A stretch of 64,000 nt of DNA, from NCBI GenBank assembly GCA_030252795.1, contig CP127080.1:1066501-1130500 (forward strand), read 5' to 3'. Of this stretch, positions 1-10,494 are shown one piece after another. Source of the stretch: Porticoccaceae bacterium LTM1. Its GTDB lineage: Bacteria > Pseudomonadota > Gammaproteobacteria > Pseudomonadales > Porticoccaceae. The notes below the pieces were generated by a model. The model saw only the letters and a program-made list of their open reading frames with translations. It was not told the origin of the DNA and did no database searches. How positions within the stretch are numbered: the first letter of the stretch is position 1; every line of letters begins with the position of its first letter. Made by a program: the position numbers and the translations under genes.

Positions 1-686
1 GGGCGTGCCTTTGGGTAAATGCCTCGATTCACCAGATAGGCCAGGGAGTCGACTACTGAATATTCGGCGCTGCCAGAGTGAACCATCTCCATCAGCTCCA
101 GCATATCGGCAGCGGGGTAGGGTTCCCAATTCAGGGATGGGTTGCTTTCTTTAAGCTCCATCATGCGCTCACTGTGGGCGCTGTGGTCAATTACCAGAAG
201 GCGGCCATCGGGGTTTAGTTCATCCAGGCTGCGGGGACGGCCTGTGCCCAGCTGGTAGAGAAGCGTTTGGCTGGTGGTGACAAAGGGCTGGCTGAACCTG
301 GCGATTTGTTGGCGCCTGGGGGTGACAGTCAGCCCGGCTGCGGCAAAATCACCGTTAGGCCCGCCAAGTGAAATATTGACGCCGTTAAGAGTGTCGCGCA
401 GAGTAACATCCAGCTCTACGCCGAGCTCCTCGGCAAATCCTTTGGCGAGAAGATACTCGAATCCAGTGTAACCCTTGGCGTTTTCATAGTAAGTGATAGG
501 GCCGGCAGTGGTTATCATTCTTAGCGCGCCGCGCTCTTTGATAATTTCCAGCCTGGACATTGGCTGGCTGCTTTTCAGGAGGCTACTGGCGAAAATTAAC
601 GGTGGGAGTATCACCAGAATGTGAACAGCCCGCTTCAAAGAAGCTCGTCGTCGCTGTTGTTGCTGTCGGCGCAGGGCTGTTGGCAT
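1..686 (-). CDS. mltF: Membrane-bound lytic murein transglycosylase F, 5' part only
   Basis: The reading frame on the minus strand is open from its ATG at 686 to the window edge, giving the first 228 residues. Residues about 21-38 form one hydrophobic signal or anchor segment after a very basic N-terminus rich in Arg and Gln. From about residue 45 the sequence reads as a solute-binding-protein family 3 domain (LRMITTAGPITYYE, then GYTGFEYLLAKGFAEELG). That is the N-terminal regulatory half of MltF, an enzyme that cleaves peptidoglycan glycan strands in the periplasm. The catalytic SLT domain would lie beyond position 1. An in-frame TAA just upstream of the ATG fixes the start. It is divergent from purL, an arrangement also seen in Pseudomonas relatives. 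A plain family 3 solute-binding protein is the alternative, because the SLT half is not visible. Confidence 0.75.
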   Translation of the reverse strand, partial: MPTALRRQQQQRRRASLKRAVHILVILPPLIFASSLLKSSQPMSRLEIIKERGALRMITTAGPITYYENAKGYTGFEYLLAKGFAEELGVELDVTLRDTLNGVNISLGGPNGDFAAAGLTVTPRRQQIARFSQPFVTTSQTLLYQLGTGRPRSLDELNPDGRLLVIDHSAHSERMMELKESNPSLNWEPYPAADMLELMEMVHSGSAEYSVVDSLAYLVNRGIYPKAR

Positions 687-911
687 AAAGAGAGTGTAGT
701 TAATTTATAAGTAATTGGTTGACTCTCATGGTGTTGAGAGTGGCAGCGTAGAGTAGCAAAAAAACAAAACTGTGGCAGTCCCGACCAATTTTTGTCTATC
801 TTGAGTTGAAAACTGCCAAATGCCACTTGTTTCCGGTACAATTGCCGCCTTTCTTATACCCTGAATGCAAGGGCCCTGGCCCTACTGACACTCCTACTGA
901 GAGACCATCGA

Positions 912-3900
912 ATGCTGATCCTCCGTGGCGCCCCGGCACTGTCCGATTTCCGCAAACAAAAACTCCTCGCCAACCTGACTGAACAGGTGGCCGAAGTCAC
1001 TTCAGTCTACGCTGACTTTATTCACTTCGCTGAGGTGGATGGTGAGCTGTCGGCTACACAGCTCGACACCCTGAACGCGTTGCTGACCTACGGCCCCAAA
1101 ACCACCGGCGAGTCGCCTGATGGAGAGCTGTTTCTGGTTGTGCCGCGTCCCGGCACTATTTCACCATGGTCCTCAAAAGCGACTGATATCGCCCATAACG
1201 CCGGCCTGAGTAATGTGCTGCGCCTGGAGCGCGGTATTGCCTATTACGTTAAAACCGACGGTCCGGTAGATCGCGACGAACTGGCGGCGCTTCTGCACGA
1301 TCGCATGGTGGAAGCGGTATTTGGCAGTTTGGAAGCCGGTGAGAAACTGTTCCGCCACGAAACCCCCAAGCCGATGGAGTCAGTTGATGTGCTCGGCGGC
1401 GGTCGTCCTGCGCTGGAGAAGGCCAATGTCGAGTTAGGTCTGGCATTGGCAGAAGACGAAATTGATTATCTGGTGGAGAGCTTCATTAATCTGCAGCGCA
1501 ACCCCACCGACGTTGAACTGATGATGTTTGCGCAGGCCAACTCAGAGCACTGCCGCCACAAAATCTTTAACGCTTCCTGGACACTGGACGGCGAAGAGAT
1601 GCCGCGCTCGCTGTTCAAGATGATCAAAAATACTTACGAACAGGGCGGTGAAAATGTGCTGTCGGCCTACGCCGACAACGCGTCTGTAATCGTTGGTACC
1701 AAGGCCGGTCGTTTCTACCCTGATCCGCAAACCAAGCAGTACGGTTTCAGCCACGAAGACATTCACATTCTGATGAAGGTGGAAACTCACAACCACCCGA
1801 CTGCGATCGCTCCATTCCCGGGAGCCGGTACCGGCTCTGGTGGTGAAATTCGCGACGAAGGTGCGGTAGGCCGTGGCTCCAAACCAAAAGTTGGCTTGAC
1901 CGGCTTCACTGTTTCCAATTTACAGATTCCCGGCCACGTTCAGCCTTGGGAAAAAGATTACGGCAAACCAAACCGCATTGTGACTGCACTCGATATCATG
2001 ATCGAAGGCCCAATTGGTGGTGCGGCATTTAACAACGAGTTTGGTCGTCCCAATATCTGCGGCTATTTCCGTACCTTTGAAGAAGACTTTAGTGGCGAGC
2101 GTCGCGGCTACCACAAGCCCATCATGCTTGCTGGTGGATACGGAAACATTCGCGCCGAACACGTTGATCAGCACGAGTTCAGTGCTGGCCACAAACTGAT
2201 TGTGCTGGGTGGCCCGGCGATGTTGATCGGCCTCGGTGGCGGTGCGGCGTCCTCAATGACCTCCGGTACCTCCAGTGAAGACCTGGACTTTGCCTCGGTA
2301 CAGCGCCAAAACCCGGAAATCGAGCGCCGCTGTCAGGAAGTGATCGACAGCTGCTGGCAGCTCGGAAGTGAAAACCCCATAGCGTTTATTCACGACGTGG
2401 GCGCAGGCGGTCTGTCCAATGCATTCCCTGAGCTGGCCAAAGATGGTGGCTGCGGAGCGGTATTTGAACTGCGCAATGTGCCCAATGATGAGCCGGGTAT
2501 GTCTCCGCGCGAGATCTGGTGTAACGAGTCCCAAGAGCGCTATGTAATGGCGGTTGCGCCGGAAAACCTGGCCAAGTTTGAAGCTATCTGTGAGCGTGAG
2601 CGCTGCCCGTTTGCGGTAGTGGGTGAAGCCACCGATGAACAGCATCTGCGCCTCGGCGACAAGCACTTTGAAAACAACCCGGTCGATCTGCCAATGGAAG
2701 TGCTGTTTGGCAAGCCGCCGAAAATGCACCGTACTGCAGAAAAGCGTGAGTACGATGCAAAACCGTTTGAAACCAAGAATATCGATATCGCTGATGCTGT
2801 GGAGCGGGTACTGCGCCTGCCCACAGTGGCTTCGAAAAACTTCCTGATTACCATCGGCGACCGCTCGGTTACCGGCATGGTGGCCCGCGACCAGATGGTT
2901 GGTCCCTGGCAGGTGCCGGTAGCGGACTGTGCGGTAACTACTGCCGCTTACGACACCTTCGCTGGCGAAGCGATGTCGATGGGTGAGAGAACTCCTGCAG
3001 CACTCCTGGATGGTCCTGCTTCCGGTCGTATGGCGATTGGTGAGTCGATTACCAACATTGCCGCTGCACGTATCGCCAAGCTGGCTGACATTAAACTGTC
3101 CGCCAACTGGATGTGTGCCGCTGGTCACCCGGGCGAGGACGAAAAACTTTACCGCACCGTGGAAGCGGTCGGTATGGAGCTGTGCCCGCAATTGGGTATA
3201 ACTATTCCGGTGGGTAAGGACTCAATGTCCATGCGCACCGCCTGGAACGAAACCGGCGAAGACAAGGCCGTTACTGCACCGTTGTCATTGGTTATCACTG
3301 CGTTTGCACCGGTAACCGACGCTCGTAAAACCGCGACGCCGCAGTTGCGCACAGACAAAGGTGACAGCGAGCTGCTGCTGATTGACCTCGGCAATGGCAA
3401 GAACCGTATGGGTGCTTCCTGTCTGGCCCAGGTCTACAACCAGATCGGTAATGAAACCCCGGATGTGGACGATGCCGGTCAGCTGAAAGCATTCTTCGAG
3501 CAAATTCAGGCTCTGCTGGAAACCGGTAAGCTGCTGGCTTACCACGACCGCGCTGACGGCGGCTTGCTCACCACCGTGGTAGAGATGGCGTTTGCTGGCC
3601 ACTGCGGTGTTGACCTGAATGTAGAAAACCTGATTAATGGCAGCGATCTGGCGTCTGCGCTGTTCTCAGAAGAGTTGGGTGCCGTATTGCAGGTATCTGC
3701 AGCCGATTCCGCCACTATCCGTAAGCAATTGACCGATGCCGGCCTGATGGCTCACAGCATCGGCACCATTAACGACCTGGATCAGGTGCGCATCTTTGAA
3801 GGCGATGTGCTGCACTACAGTCATCAGCGCGTTCACCTGCAACAAGCCTGGTCTGAAACCAGCTTCCGCATTCAGGCGCTGCGTGACAACGCCGACTGCG

Positions 3901-4781
3901 CCCAGTCCGAATTCGATGCGATTGCCGCCAAGGATCCTGGTTTGTCAGTAAAACTGACCTACAACCCGCAGGAAGACATCGCCGCTGACCTGATTGCCTC
4001 GGGCAACCGCCCTAAAGTGGCTATTCTGCGTGAGCAGGGTGTTAACGGTCATGTGGAAATGGCCGCCGCCTTTACCAAGGCTGGCTTTACCGCTGTAGAT
4101 GTTCACATGAGTGACGTTCTGGCCGGGCGAGTTAACTTTAACGAGTTCAAGGGCCTGGTAGCCTGTGGTGGCTTCTCCTACGGTGACGTATTGGGCGCTG
4201 GTGAAGGCTGGGCCAAGTCAATCCTGTTTAACCCTGCTGCTCGCGAAGCATTCCGCGAATTCTTCCACCGCGAAGATACTTTCAGCCTGGGTATCTGTAA
4301 TGGCTGTCAGATGATGTCCAACCTGAAAGAGCTGATTCCGGGTACCGAGCACTGGCCGCACTTCGTTCGTAACCAGTCAGAGCAATTTGAAGCGCGCTTC
4401 TCGCTGGTTACCGTGCCAGAGTCTCCATCCATTCTGTTTGAAGGAATGGCGGGGTCGCACATGCCAGTTGCTGTGGCGCACGGTGAAGGTCGCGCTGAAT
4501 TTGGCAATGAGCAAGCATTAAGTCAGTGTGACAGTAGTGGCTTGGTTTCTTTGCGCTTTGTTGACAACAACCTTGAGACTACTGAGCGGTATCCGGCCAA
4601 CCCCAACGGTTCGCCAGCCGGTATTACTGGAGTCACAAGCCGCGACGGCCGTGTCACCATCATGATGCCGCATCCGGAGCGTATTTTCCGCACCGTCAGC
4701 AATTCCTGGAGTCCGGACGATATGGGCGAGGACTCTGCCTGGATGCGAATGTTCCGCAACGCCCGACGATTTGTAGGGTAG
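912..4781 (+). CDS. purL: Phosphoribosylformylglycinamidine synthase (FGAM synthetase)
   Basis: PurL makes FGAM from FGAR, glutamine and ATP, the fourth step of de novo purine synthesis, in the cytoplasm. At 1289 residues it is the long single-chain form of Gram-negative bacteria. The order is an N-terminal PurS-like region, two AIRS-type synthetase halves ([12 protein letters not shown] near residue 208 and [19 protein letters not shown] near 290 belong to the first), and a C-terminal class I glutaminase. The glutaminase nucleophile is Cys1129 in [10 protein letters not shown], and the His-Glu pair is in PHPERI near the C-terminus. The ATG at 912 follows a GAGAGA ribosome binding site. It is a single-gene unit, divergent from mltF and closed by a strong terminator. 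The 225-bp gap upstream holds no obvious PurR-like box. Confidence 0.98.
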   Translation: MLILRGAPALSDFRKQKLLANLTEQVAEVTSVYADFIHFAEVDGELSATQLDTLNALLTYGPKTTGESPDGELFLVVPRPGTISPWSSKATDIAHNAGLSNVLRLERGIAYYVKTDGPVDRDELAALLHDRMVEAVFGSLEAGEKLFRHETPKPMESVDVLGGGRPALEKANVELGLALAEDEIDYLVESFINLQRNPTDVELMMFAQANSEHCRHKIFNASWTLDGEEMPRSLFKMIKNTYEQGGENVLSAYADNASVIVGTKAGRFYPDPQTKQYGFSHEDIHILMKVETHNHPTAIAPFPGAGTGSGGEIRDEGAVGRGSKPKVGLTGFTVSNLQIPGHVQPWEKDYGKPNRIVTALDIMIEGPIGGAAFNNEFGRPNICGYFRTFEEDFSGERRGYHKPIMLAGGYGNIRAEHVDQHEFSAGHKLIVLGGPAMLIGLGGGAASSMTSGTSSEDLDFASVQRQNPEIERRCQEVIDSCWQLGSENPIAFIHDVGAGGLSNAFPELAKDGGCGAVFELRNVPNDEPGMSPREIWCNESQERYVMAVAPENLAKFEAICERERCPFAVVGEATDEQHLRLGDKHFENNPVDLPMEVLFGKPPKMHRTAEKREYDAKPFETKNIDIADAVERVLRLPTVASKNFLITIGDRSVTGMVARDQMVGPWQVPVADCAVTTAAYDTFAGEAMSMGERTPAALLDGPASGRMAIGESITNIAAARIAKLADIKLSANWMCAAGHPGEDEKLYRTVEAVGMELCPQLGITIPVGKDSMSMRTAWNETGEDKAVTAPLSLVITAFAPVTDARKTATPQLRTDKGDSELLLIDLGNGKNRMGASCLAQVYNQIGNETPDVDDAGQLKAFFEQIQALLETGKLLAYHDRADGGLLTTVVEMAFAGHCGVDLNVENLINGSDLASALFSEELGAVLQVSAADSATIRKQLTDAGLMAHSIGTINDLDQVRIFEGDVLHYSHQRVHLQQAWSETSFRIQALRDNADCAQSEFDAIAAKDPGLSVKLTYNPQEDIAADLIASGNRPKVAILREQGVNGHVEMAAAFTKAGFTAVDVHMSDVLAGRVNFNEFKGLVACGGFSYGDVLGAGEGWAKSILFNPAAREAFREFFHREDTFSLGICNGCQMMSNLKELIPGTEHWPHFVRNQSEQFEARFSLVTVPESPSILFEGMAGSHMPVAVAHGEGRAEFGNEQALSQCDSSGLVSLRFVDNNLETTERYPANPNGSPAGITGVTSRDGRVTIMMPHPERIFRTVSNSWSPDDMGEDSAWMRMFRNARRFVG

Positions 4782-4785
4782 TGTG

Positions 4786-4812
4786 AAAAAAGGGGGCTTA
4801 GCCCCCTTTTTT
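4786..4812 (+). terminator. Rho-independent terminator after purL
   Basis: The stem AAAAAAGGGGGC pairs with GCCCCCTTTTTT around a TTA loop and ends in a run of six T. It begins five bases after the purL stop codon. Confidence 0.92.
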
Positions 4813-4916
4813 ATTAGGTAAATATCAGATTGCATGTTAAAAATCTGAGGCATTGGTATGATTTTTGTTGATAATGCTATAAGTTGTTGAATAATAAGTA
4901 ACAAACTCTGGACCGG

Positions 4917-5867
4917 ATGCCGATGCTGTCAAACTACAGCGTAACAACAAATAATTTACAGAATGCCAAAGTCCTGATCGTAGATGACCAGCCGATTAAT
5001 CTGGAAATCATGATTGGTATGATTGGTGATCTCTATCAAACCTTCACAGCTACCAGTGGTGAGCAAGCCATGGAGCTGGTTGCAGAAATTAATCCCGATT
5101 TAATTCTGATGGATGTCATGCTGGAAGGCATTGATGGTATAGAAACCTGCCGACGCTTAAAGGCAAATGAACATTCTGCCGATATACCTATCATGTTTAT
5201 CACTTCGATCGAAAGGCCGGAAGAAGAGGATCTATGTTGGCGTGCGGGGGCAGTCGATTTTCTGAATAAACCCGTCAGTGTTTCGACCTTACTAAATAGA
5301 ATAAAAGCCCAGTTAACCCTAAAGTGGCAGAATGATCTACTGCGCAAACTGGCTTGCATGGATGGTTTGACCGGTGTTTACAATCGCCGCTATTTCGATA
5401 TGCAACTGGAAGTCTTTGAGCGTCAGTTTCAGCGGGAGGGTGAGCCGCTGAGTGTGCTGATTATCGATATAGATCACTTCAAACGTTACAACGATACCCA
5501 CGGTCACCTGGAAGGTGATGATTGCCTGAAGCGCGTTGCGGAATTACTTTCTAATCAGGCCAAACGGCCAGTGGACGTATTCTGTCGCTATGGCGGAGAA
5601 GAGTTTGTGGTGTTAATGCCTAAAACGCCATCTAAAGGAGCCGTGCGAGTTGCAGAGCGAATGCTTTCGGTAATTCGGGACAGCAAAGAGTTTGCTGAGC
5701 CAATATCAATCAGTATTGGTGTCAGTAGCTGCTATGAAGAGAATGACCCAATCAAACAGATGCTTCATAGAGCAGATCAAGCTCTGTATCAGGCTAAAAA
5801 AGAAGGCCGTGATCAATACGCTATTTATCATGCTGAGCCTTGTGAAAAGATCACTGTGACGGATTAG
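4917..5867 (+). CDS. Response regulator with GGDEF diguanylate cyclase domain
   Basis: Residues about 17-135 are a CheY-like receiver with VDD at 22-24, the phospho-acceptor Asp66 in LILMDVM and a conserved Lys in FLNKPVS. Residues about 155-305 are a GGDEF domain with the active-site motif GGEEF. An RxxD motif (RPVD) lies exactly five residues before GGEEF, which matches the inhibitory c-di-GMP I-site of this family. It is therefore probably an active, product-inhibited diguanylate cyclase switched by phosphorylation, like PleD and WspR. There is no membrane segment, so it should be cytoplasmic. It lies 52 bp upstream of a hybrid histidine kinase on the same strand, which makes that kinase the likeliest phosphodonor. 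ATG codons at 4917 and 4923 are both possible starts. Confidence 0.93.
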   Translation: MPMLSNYSVTTNNLQNAKVLIVDDQPINLEIMIGMIGDLYQTFTATSGEQAMELVAEINPDLILMDVMLEGIDGIETCRRLKANEHSADIPIMFITSIERPEEEDLCWRAGAVDFLNKPVSVSTLLNRIKAQLTLKWQNDLLRKLACMDGLTGVYNRRYFDMQLEVFERQFQREGEPLSVLIIDIDHFKRYNDTHGHLEGDDCLKRVAELLSNQAKRPVDVFCRYGGEEFVVLMPKTPSKGAVRVAERMLSVIRDSKEFAEPISISIGVSSCYEENDPIKQMLHRADQALYQAKKEGRDQYAIYHAEPCEKITVTD

Positions 5868-5919
5868 GTTCAAGTAATTATTTTCGATTAATCTAGCGAA
5901 CGCTGCGAAGGGGTATCAG

Positions 5920-8900
5920 GTGAAGGTTATTACTGAAGATAAGCGGTTTGTGTTGGGTTTTTTCATAGCATTTCTTTTATTTGTACTGTCAGCGTGTATG
6001 TTGTACGGCTATTCTTCAGGACTTGTACAGGAAGAGTTAAAGCAGCAGCACACCAATGAGCTGGAAGAAAATACAAAAATTATTTCCAGGAAAGTAGAAG
6101 ATGACCGGCAGAAAATTGCATTTCTAGCCGATGTTCCTCCTATTAAGGGCATTGTTCGTGCTACTCAAAATGGTGGTGTTGATCCTTATGACAATACCCG
6201 GATTGATGAGTGGAAACGCCGGCTTGAAACCATCTTTGAAAGTTATCTGAGTCGCAATCCGGATGTCAATCAAATCCGTTATATCGGTTTTGCTGATAAT
6301 GGCAGGGAGCTGGTTCGTGTTGAGCGAGAGGATGGCCGTGTTGTGGTGGTCAGTGCCAACCAACTTCAAAATAAATCCAATACCGGGTATTTTCAGGAAA
6401 TTTCAAAACTGCCCGGACACCGAATCTATGTCAGTGACATAGAATTAAATCGCGAACATGGCGAGCTGGACTTCCCGGAGTGGCCAACCTATCGGGTTGC
6501 AAGCAATGTTTTTGACGAGAACCAAAGTCCGTTTGGGTTTGTCATTATTAACTTTAATGCCCAGCAAATGCTTGATGAGATTTTTTCTGAGCACACATAT
6601 GGGGATGAAATTTATCTGGTGAATCAAAGAGGCGATTTTTTGATGCACCCGGATAAGAAAGTTGCCTTTGCTTTTGAATATGGAGAACCGGTCACCTGGA
6701 GCGATTATTTTAATGCCCCGATTCCGGTAGGTGATAGTGAAGGTTGGGAGCCGTTGATTTTTCCCGATGGCGCCAGTGCCCAGTATTTATATAAAGAAAT
6801 TGCATGGGAAGGGGGGAAGTTCCCTAAAACCTTGCACATAATTGAGCCCATCAGGGATGATCGAATCCGGGCAGCTATCTTTGAAAAATTTGGCATATTG
6901 TTTGTTGGGCTGGTCACGATCTTTTTGATCGGCACTCTCATTGTCTTTTTCTACCACCGGGCACTGGGTGCCAAACGTAATCTTCAGCAAACAGAAAAGC
7001 AGTATCAGGCTCTGTTTGAAAGTGCCCAGGACGCTATTGTTGTTGTCAATACCGAGCTTGATATGGTTCGTTGTAATCCTGCTGCAGAGGAGATTTTCGG
7101 TGTTCAGAAAACCGAAATTCACGCACGATTACTGGACTCATATGTAAGTGACAGTAATGAAGAAACCGTAGCAGGTTTAATTAAACGTGTATTTGCCGGA
7201 GAGAAACTGCCACCACAGGAAGTTCATTGCTGGAAAGGAACAGAGCCGGAGGATTTTCATGCGCTTATTACCTTCAGTAATGTTTACAGAATGGAGAATG
7301 GAGTTACTAAGGTGGCTCTTACAATCAGGGATATTACCGAGCAAAAGCTTGCCCAGAGCCTGCTGAAAGACGCCAATGAACATCTGGAAAAACTGGTACA
7401 GGATCGCACTCACGACCTGCATGTCGCGTTGATGGAATCTGAGCGGATAACCGAATCAAAAAGCCTGTTTTTGGCCAATATGAGCCACGAGATTCGCACC
7501 CCAATGAATGGTGTGTACGGCATGTTGGGGCTGTTGCGACGTGAGCCACTGAGCCCAAGGCAGCTCAATAATCTTGAGATGGCTGAATCCAGTATTCGCT
7601 CCCTGACTGAATTGGTGAACGATATCCTCGACTTCTCGAAAATCGAGCAGGGGAGGCTGGAGATTGAGGCGACGGAATTTAACCTGCTTGAATTGCTCCA
7701 TAGCTGTGCGGCTTCTATCTCGGTAACCATGAAGTCAAAAGGCATTCAAATGATTGCGGACTTCAATGGAATCAATCACGCCATTGTGTCAGCGGATTCC
7801 AATCGCATTCGCCAGATTTTAAACAACTTGCTGACTAACGCCCTTAAATTTACCAACCATGGACAGATTTCCCTGATTGCGAGAACTAATAAGGACCAGA
7901 ATGACCAGTTGTGGTTGCAGTGTGCAATTCAGGATACCGGGATAGGTATTTCCGAAGATAAGCTAGCCTCGGTCTTTGAGCGTTTCTCGCAGGAATCAGC
8001 CAGTGTGTCGCGACAATACGGTGGTACTGGTTTGGGCTTGTCGATCTGCAAACAACTTTGCGGAATGATGGGTGGGAAGATAAAGGTCGAGAGTGTTAAA
8101 AATCAGGGCAGCACGTTTGAGTTTCGGCTGCCAATAGGTCAGGGAAGCAATGTTGTTGAAATGCCTTCCATCGATATGAGTAATGAAAGCGTATTGGTTT
8201 GCCTTTCCAATCAGCAGGCAGCTGATGTGGTTTGTGTCACGATGGCTCGCTGGGGAGCTGAAACAGCTTCTTGCTCTGGCGCGGAGATAGCCGAGTTTCT
8301 CAAAGAAGAGAATCAATACACCGTGTTACTGGTTGAACAGGATGATTACCTGACTAATCATTCGCTAATAGAGTCATATCGCCGGGGGGGAGCTGATCAG
8401 GAAATTCTGTTGTTGTTATCCGATGGAATGAGTCACAGGGATGAGAGTATCAACGATGACCTGATTAATGATGATCTATCACAAATTGATCAGCCGATAA
8501 CCCTGGTGAATCTCCTGCAAATTTTACCAAGACTATGGCCGGAGCGATTCGTACGAGTTGGTAGTGGTTTGTTTGATCCAAAAAATAATCAGCCTATAGA
8601 GCTTATTTTGCCCAGCCACACAATTCTGGTTGTGGATGATCATCGCATTAACCGTGAATTGATTTCCGGACTGCTGGAGACCAGTGGTGCCAATATCCTG
8701 ACCGCTCGGGATGGGCAGGAAGCCTTGTCGGTATTAAAGGCAAATGAAAACGATTCTGTGTCATTGGTGTTGATGGACTGCCAGATGCCAATTCTCGATG
8801 GTTACGAAGCCACCCGCAGAATTCGCATGGGGGAAGGCGGAGAGAGCCACCGGCATGTCCCGATCATTGCTCTAACAGCTGCCACTATGTCAGGCGATAA

Positions 8901-9420
8901 GCACAAGTGCCTGGAAGCTGGCATGAACGATTATTTGAGCAAGCCTTTTGAGTCGCAGCAGTTATTTCAAAAAATGTACAGTCTGATCGGCAAATTGGGG
9001 TCTGTCAGTTCCAGGGACGTTAATGGTGGAGTCCAGCAGAGCTTTTCCCAAGATGCGGACAGCAACTCCGCTGTTCCAATGGTATGGGATAAAAGAACGG
9101 CGCTTGCAAGAATGAACCAGAATGAAGAGTTGTTGATACGTATTCTGCCCAGTTTCCTCAATGGTTGGTCATCCATTAAGGATGAGCTGGAGAAACAGCT
9201 GGATACCATCGACAGGGACAGCCTCAAACGCTCGGTTCACGCTTTAAAGGGAAGTGCAGCAAATATTGGTGGTGTACAGGTGGTGGCCAAGGCTCGGGAT
9301 CTTGAACTCAAGATTGAGCAGTTATCTGATGAATCATTGGTCAGTCGAATTCATCAGCTGATTCATACGGTGGAGGCTCTCAATGACAAACTGAGAGCTG
9401 CTTTGGAATTGGCTGTTTAA
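5920..9420 (+). CDS. Hybrid sensor histidine kinase (dCache-like sensor, PAS, kinase, receivers, Hpt)
   Basis: This 1166-residue membrane sensor carries a full phosphorelay. Membrane segments near residues 11-32 and 325-345 enclose a periplasmic domain resembling dCache (IRYIGFADNGRELVRV). A PAS domain follows at about 355-470. The HisKA phospho-acceptor is His523 in FLANMSHEIRTPMNG. The HATPase_c domain has QILNNLLTNALKFT and the glycine-rich GGTGLGLSI. A receiver-like stretch at about 755-885 is degenerate. A canonical receiver follows with Asp953 in LVLMDCQMP, then a C-terminal Hpt domain with His1107 in SVHALKGSAANIGG. Phosphate could pass H523 to D953 to H1107 and then to a separate regulator, plausibly the adjacent receiver-GGDEF protein. 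The start is a GTG preceded by GAAGGGG. The ligand is not predictable. Confidence 0.93.
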   Translation: MKVITEDKRFVLGFFIAFLLFVLSACMLYGYSSGLVQEELKQQHTNELEENTKIISRKVEDDRQKIAFLADVPPIKGIVRATQNGGVDPYDNTRIDEWKRRLETIFESYLSRNPDVNQIRYIGFADNGRELVRVEREDGRVVVVSANQLQNKSNTGYFQEISKLPGHRIYVSDIELNREHGELDFPEWPTYRVASNVFDENQSPFGFVIINFNAQQMLDEIFSEHTYGDEIYLVNQRGDFLMHPDKKVAFAFEYGEPVTWSDYFNAPIPVGDSEGWEPLIFPDGASAQYLYKEIAWEGGKFPKTLHIIEPIRDDRIRAAIFEKFGILFVGLVTIFLIGTLIVFFYHRALGAKRNLQQTEKQYQALFESAQDAIVVVNTELDMVRCNPAAEEIFGVQKTEIHARLLDSYVSDSNEETVAGLIKRVFAGEKLPPQEVHCWKGTEPEDFHALITFSNVYRMENGVTKVALTIRDITEQKLAQSLLKDANEHLEKLVQDRTHDLHVALMESERITESKSLFLANMSHEIRTPMNGVYGMLGLLRREPLSPRQLNNLEMAESSIRSLTELVNDILDFSKIEQGRLEIEATEFNLLELLHSCAASISVTMKSKGIQMIADFNGINHAIVSADSNRIRQILNNLLTNALKFTNHGQISLIARTNKDQNDQLWLQCAIQDTGIGISEDKLASVFERFSQESASVSRQYGGTGLGLSICKQLCGMMGGKIKVESVKNQGSTFEFRLPIGQGSNVVEMPSIDMSNESVLVCLSNQQAADVVCVTMARWGAETASCSGAEIAEFLKEENQYTVLLVEQDDYLTNHSLIESYRRGGADQEILLLLSDGMSHRDESINDDLINDDLSQIDQPITLVNLLQILPRLWPERFVRVGSGLFDPKNNQPIELILPSHTILVVDDHRINRELISGLLETSGANILTARDGQEALSVLKANENDSVSLVLMDCQMPILDGYEATRRIRMGEGGESHRHVPIIALTAATMSGDKHKCLEAGMNDYLSKPFESQQLFQKMYSLIGKLGSVSSRDVNGGVQQSFSQDADSNSAVPMVWDKRTALARMNQNEELLIRILPSFLNGWSSIKDELEKQLDTIDRDSLKRSVHALKGSAANIGGVQVVAKARDLELKIEQLSDESLVSRIHQLIHTVEALNDKLRAALELAV

Positions 9421-9441
9421 GGTTTCTGAACTGTACAGAAC

Positions 9442-9484
9442 GAATCAGAGTCGGTAGGCTTTGCTTTTTTGCCGACTTTGATTC
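9442..9484. repeat. Inverted repeat (13-bp stem) before the Rieske gene
   Basis: GAATCAGAGTCGG (9442-9454) pairs with CCGACTTTGATTC (9472-9484) with one G-T wobble. The 17-base loop contains six consecutive T. It lies between the kinase stop codon and the ATG at 9491, leaving only six bases before the start. It could terminate kinase transcription or control translation of the Rieske gene, which has no clear Shine-Dalgarno sequence. Confidence 0.6.
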
Positions 9485-9490
9485 AAAGCT

Positions 9491-9892
9491 ATGAATGACT
9501 CCGTAATACGACCTGACCCTTTCACGCGCCTTCGCGCTGGTTATGTACTTTGCCCCGTTACCGATATCTCAGATCCTGGAGGTAAGGAATTTCTGTTTGA
9601 GGGAAAAGAGGGAGAAGTGGTGTCCATTTTTGTTGTTCGAGTGGGCGAAGTGATCAGGGGCTACGTAAATGTTTGCCCCCACGCCGGTGCCAGGCTTAAT
9701 GGCGCGCCTGATGATTTTCTCAGTAACGATGCGAGCTGTATTGTGTGTTGTCGGCACGGTGCTATCTTCTCGGTAGAGGATGGTGTTTGCACTGAAGGGC
9801 CTTGTGTGAACTACGGATTGCAGCAGGTGCCGGTAAAAGTACTCAATAGCAATATCATTACAGCGGAAGTGGAGTGCTTGTCTGCTGTTTAA
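9491..9892 (+). CDS. Small Rieske [2Fe-2S] protein
   Basis: A 133-residue soluble protein with the two halves of a Rieske cluster site. CPHAG gives one Cys and one His, and CCRHG gives the CxxH of the second half, 21 residues after the first His. It resembles single-domain Rieske ferredoxins and small subunits of nitrite-reductase type (COG2146). Such proteins carry electrons in the cytoplasm, but no partner oxygenase or reductase is encoded nearby, so its job is unknown. There is no signal peptide or membrane segment. It follows the hybrid kinase by 70 bp on the same strand with a stem-loop between them, so it may be only weakly co-expressed. Confidence 0.85.
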   Translation: MNDSVIRPDPFTRLRAGYVLCPVTDISDPGGKEFLFEGKEGEVVSIFVVRVGEVIRGYVNVCPHAGARLNGAPDDFLSNDASCIVCCRHGAIFSVEDGVCTEGPCVNYGLQQVPVKVLNSNIITAEVECLSAV

Positions 9893-10074
9893 TTGTCTCG
9901 ATGGGCTATTTATTGATAAGAAATGTAAAGCTGGTTAGTGAATCAGTTTGTTTTTCTGGAAAAACTTTTAAAAACAATGAGTTAAGATTTTTCAGTCCTT
10001 GGGTTCCAACCTTGAACTGAATAGAGTAGCTGTGTTGTAATCGAACGCGTTATTGGATAAACCACATACTTGTT

Positions 10075-10494
10075 ATGCGAAAAGCGATCGTCTTGCTAAT
10101 GCTGTTGACGTTTACATGTACTTCCCAGTTGGGGCAAAAGTACGTGATTTCGCTTGTGCATGGCAGTTCAGAAAGTTCTAAAGGTGTCCACGAACATCAA
10201 TATGACAATTGGGCCCAACTGGAGAGTGCACGAAATCCGTTAGATGCCAATGGCAATATCTGTATGTGCGAGTGTCACAACTGCTTTGTCTCATCGGACA
10301 ATAATGAAAAGCAGTGTTACTCCTTTAAAAATATTATTGAGTTGCCAATTACGCACCTGCTGGCTGTACTGGATACAGTACCACTTGTCAGGTTTGACCA
10401 GATAAAATCGAATATCCCTCCTTATACCAATTGGCCTTTTCAGCTCCTTGAGCGTCTGGAGCGACCACCATCCTCTGCATTTTCCCTTTGCTAA
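10075..10494 (+). CDS. Hypothetical exported protein with a CxCxCxxC cluster, upstream of RND efflux genes
   Basis: I do not recognise a family with certainty. The 139-residue product begins with a hydrophobic signal-like segment (residues 4-16, AIVLLMLLTFTCT). It has a His-containing stretch (VHEHQYDNW) and a tight cysteine cluster: C63, C65, C67 and C70 with H68 in NICMCECHNC. This looks like a soft-metal site. The C-terminal LERLERPPSS resembles the Arg-Pro-Pro ending of small CzcI-type proteins encoded ahead of czcCBA operons, which is inference from position and ending only. It lies 211 bp upstream of the outer-membrane efflux gene in the same orientation. The start has only a weak ribosome binding site. 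A role in metal sensing or binding for the adjacent pump is plausible but unproven. Confidence 0.6.
   Translation: MRKAIVLLMLLTFTCTSQLGQKYVISLVHGSSESSKGVHEHQYDNWAQLESARNPLDANGNICMCECHNCFVSSDNNEKQCYSFKNIIELPITHLLAVLDTVPLVRFDQIKSNIPPYTNWPFQLLERLERPPSSAFSLC

Noticed and set aside
2253-3191. 312-codon frame on the minus strand
   Set aside because: It is fully inside purL in the opposite direction and has no family resemblance; a codon-bias shadow.
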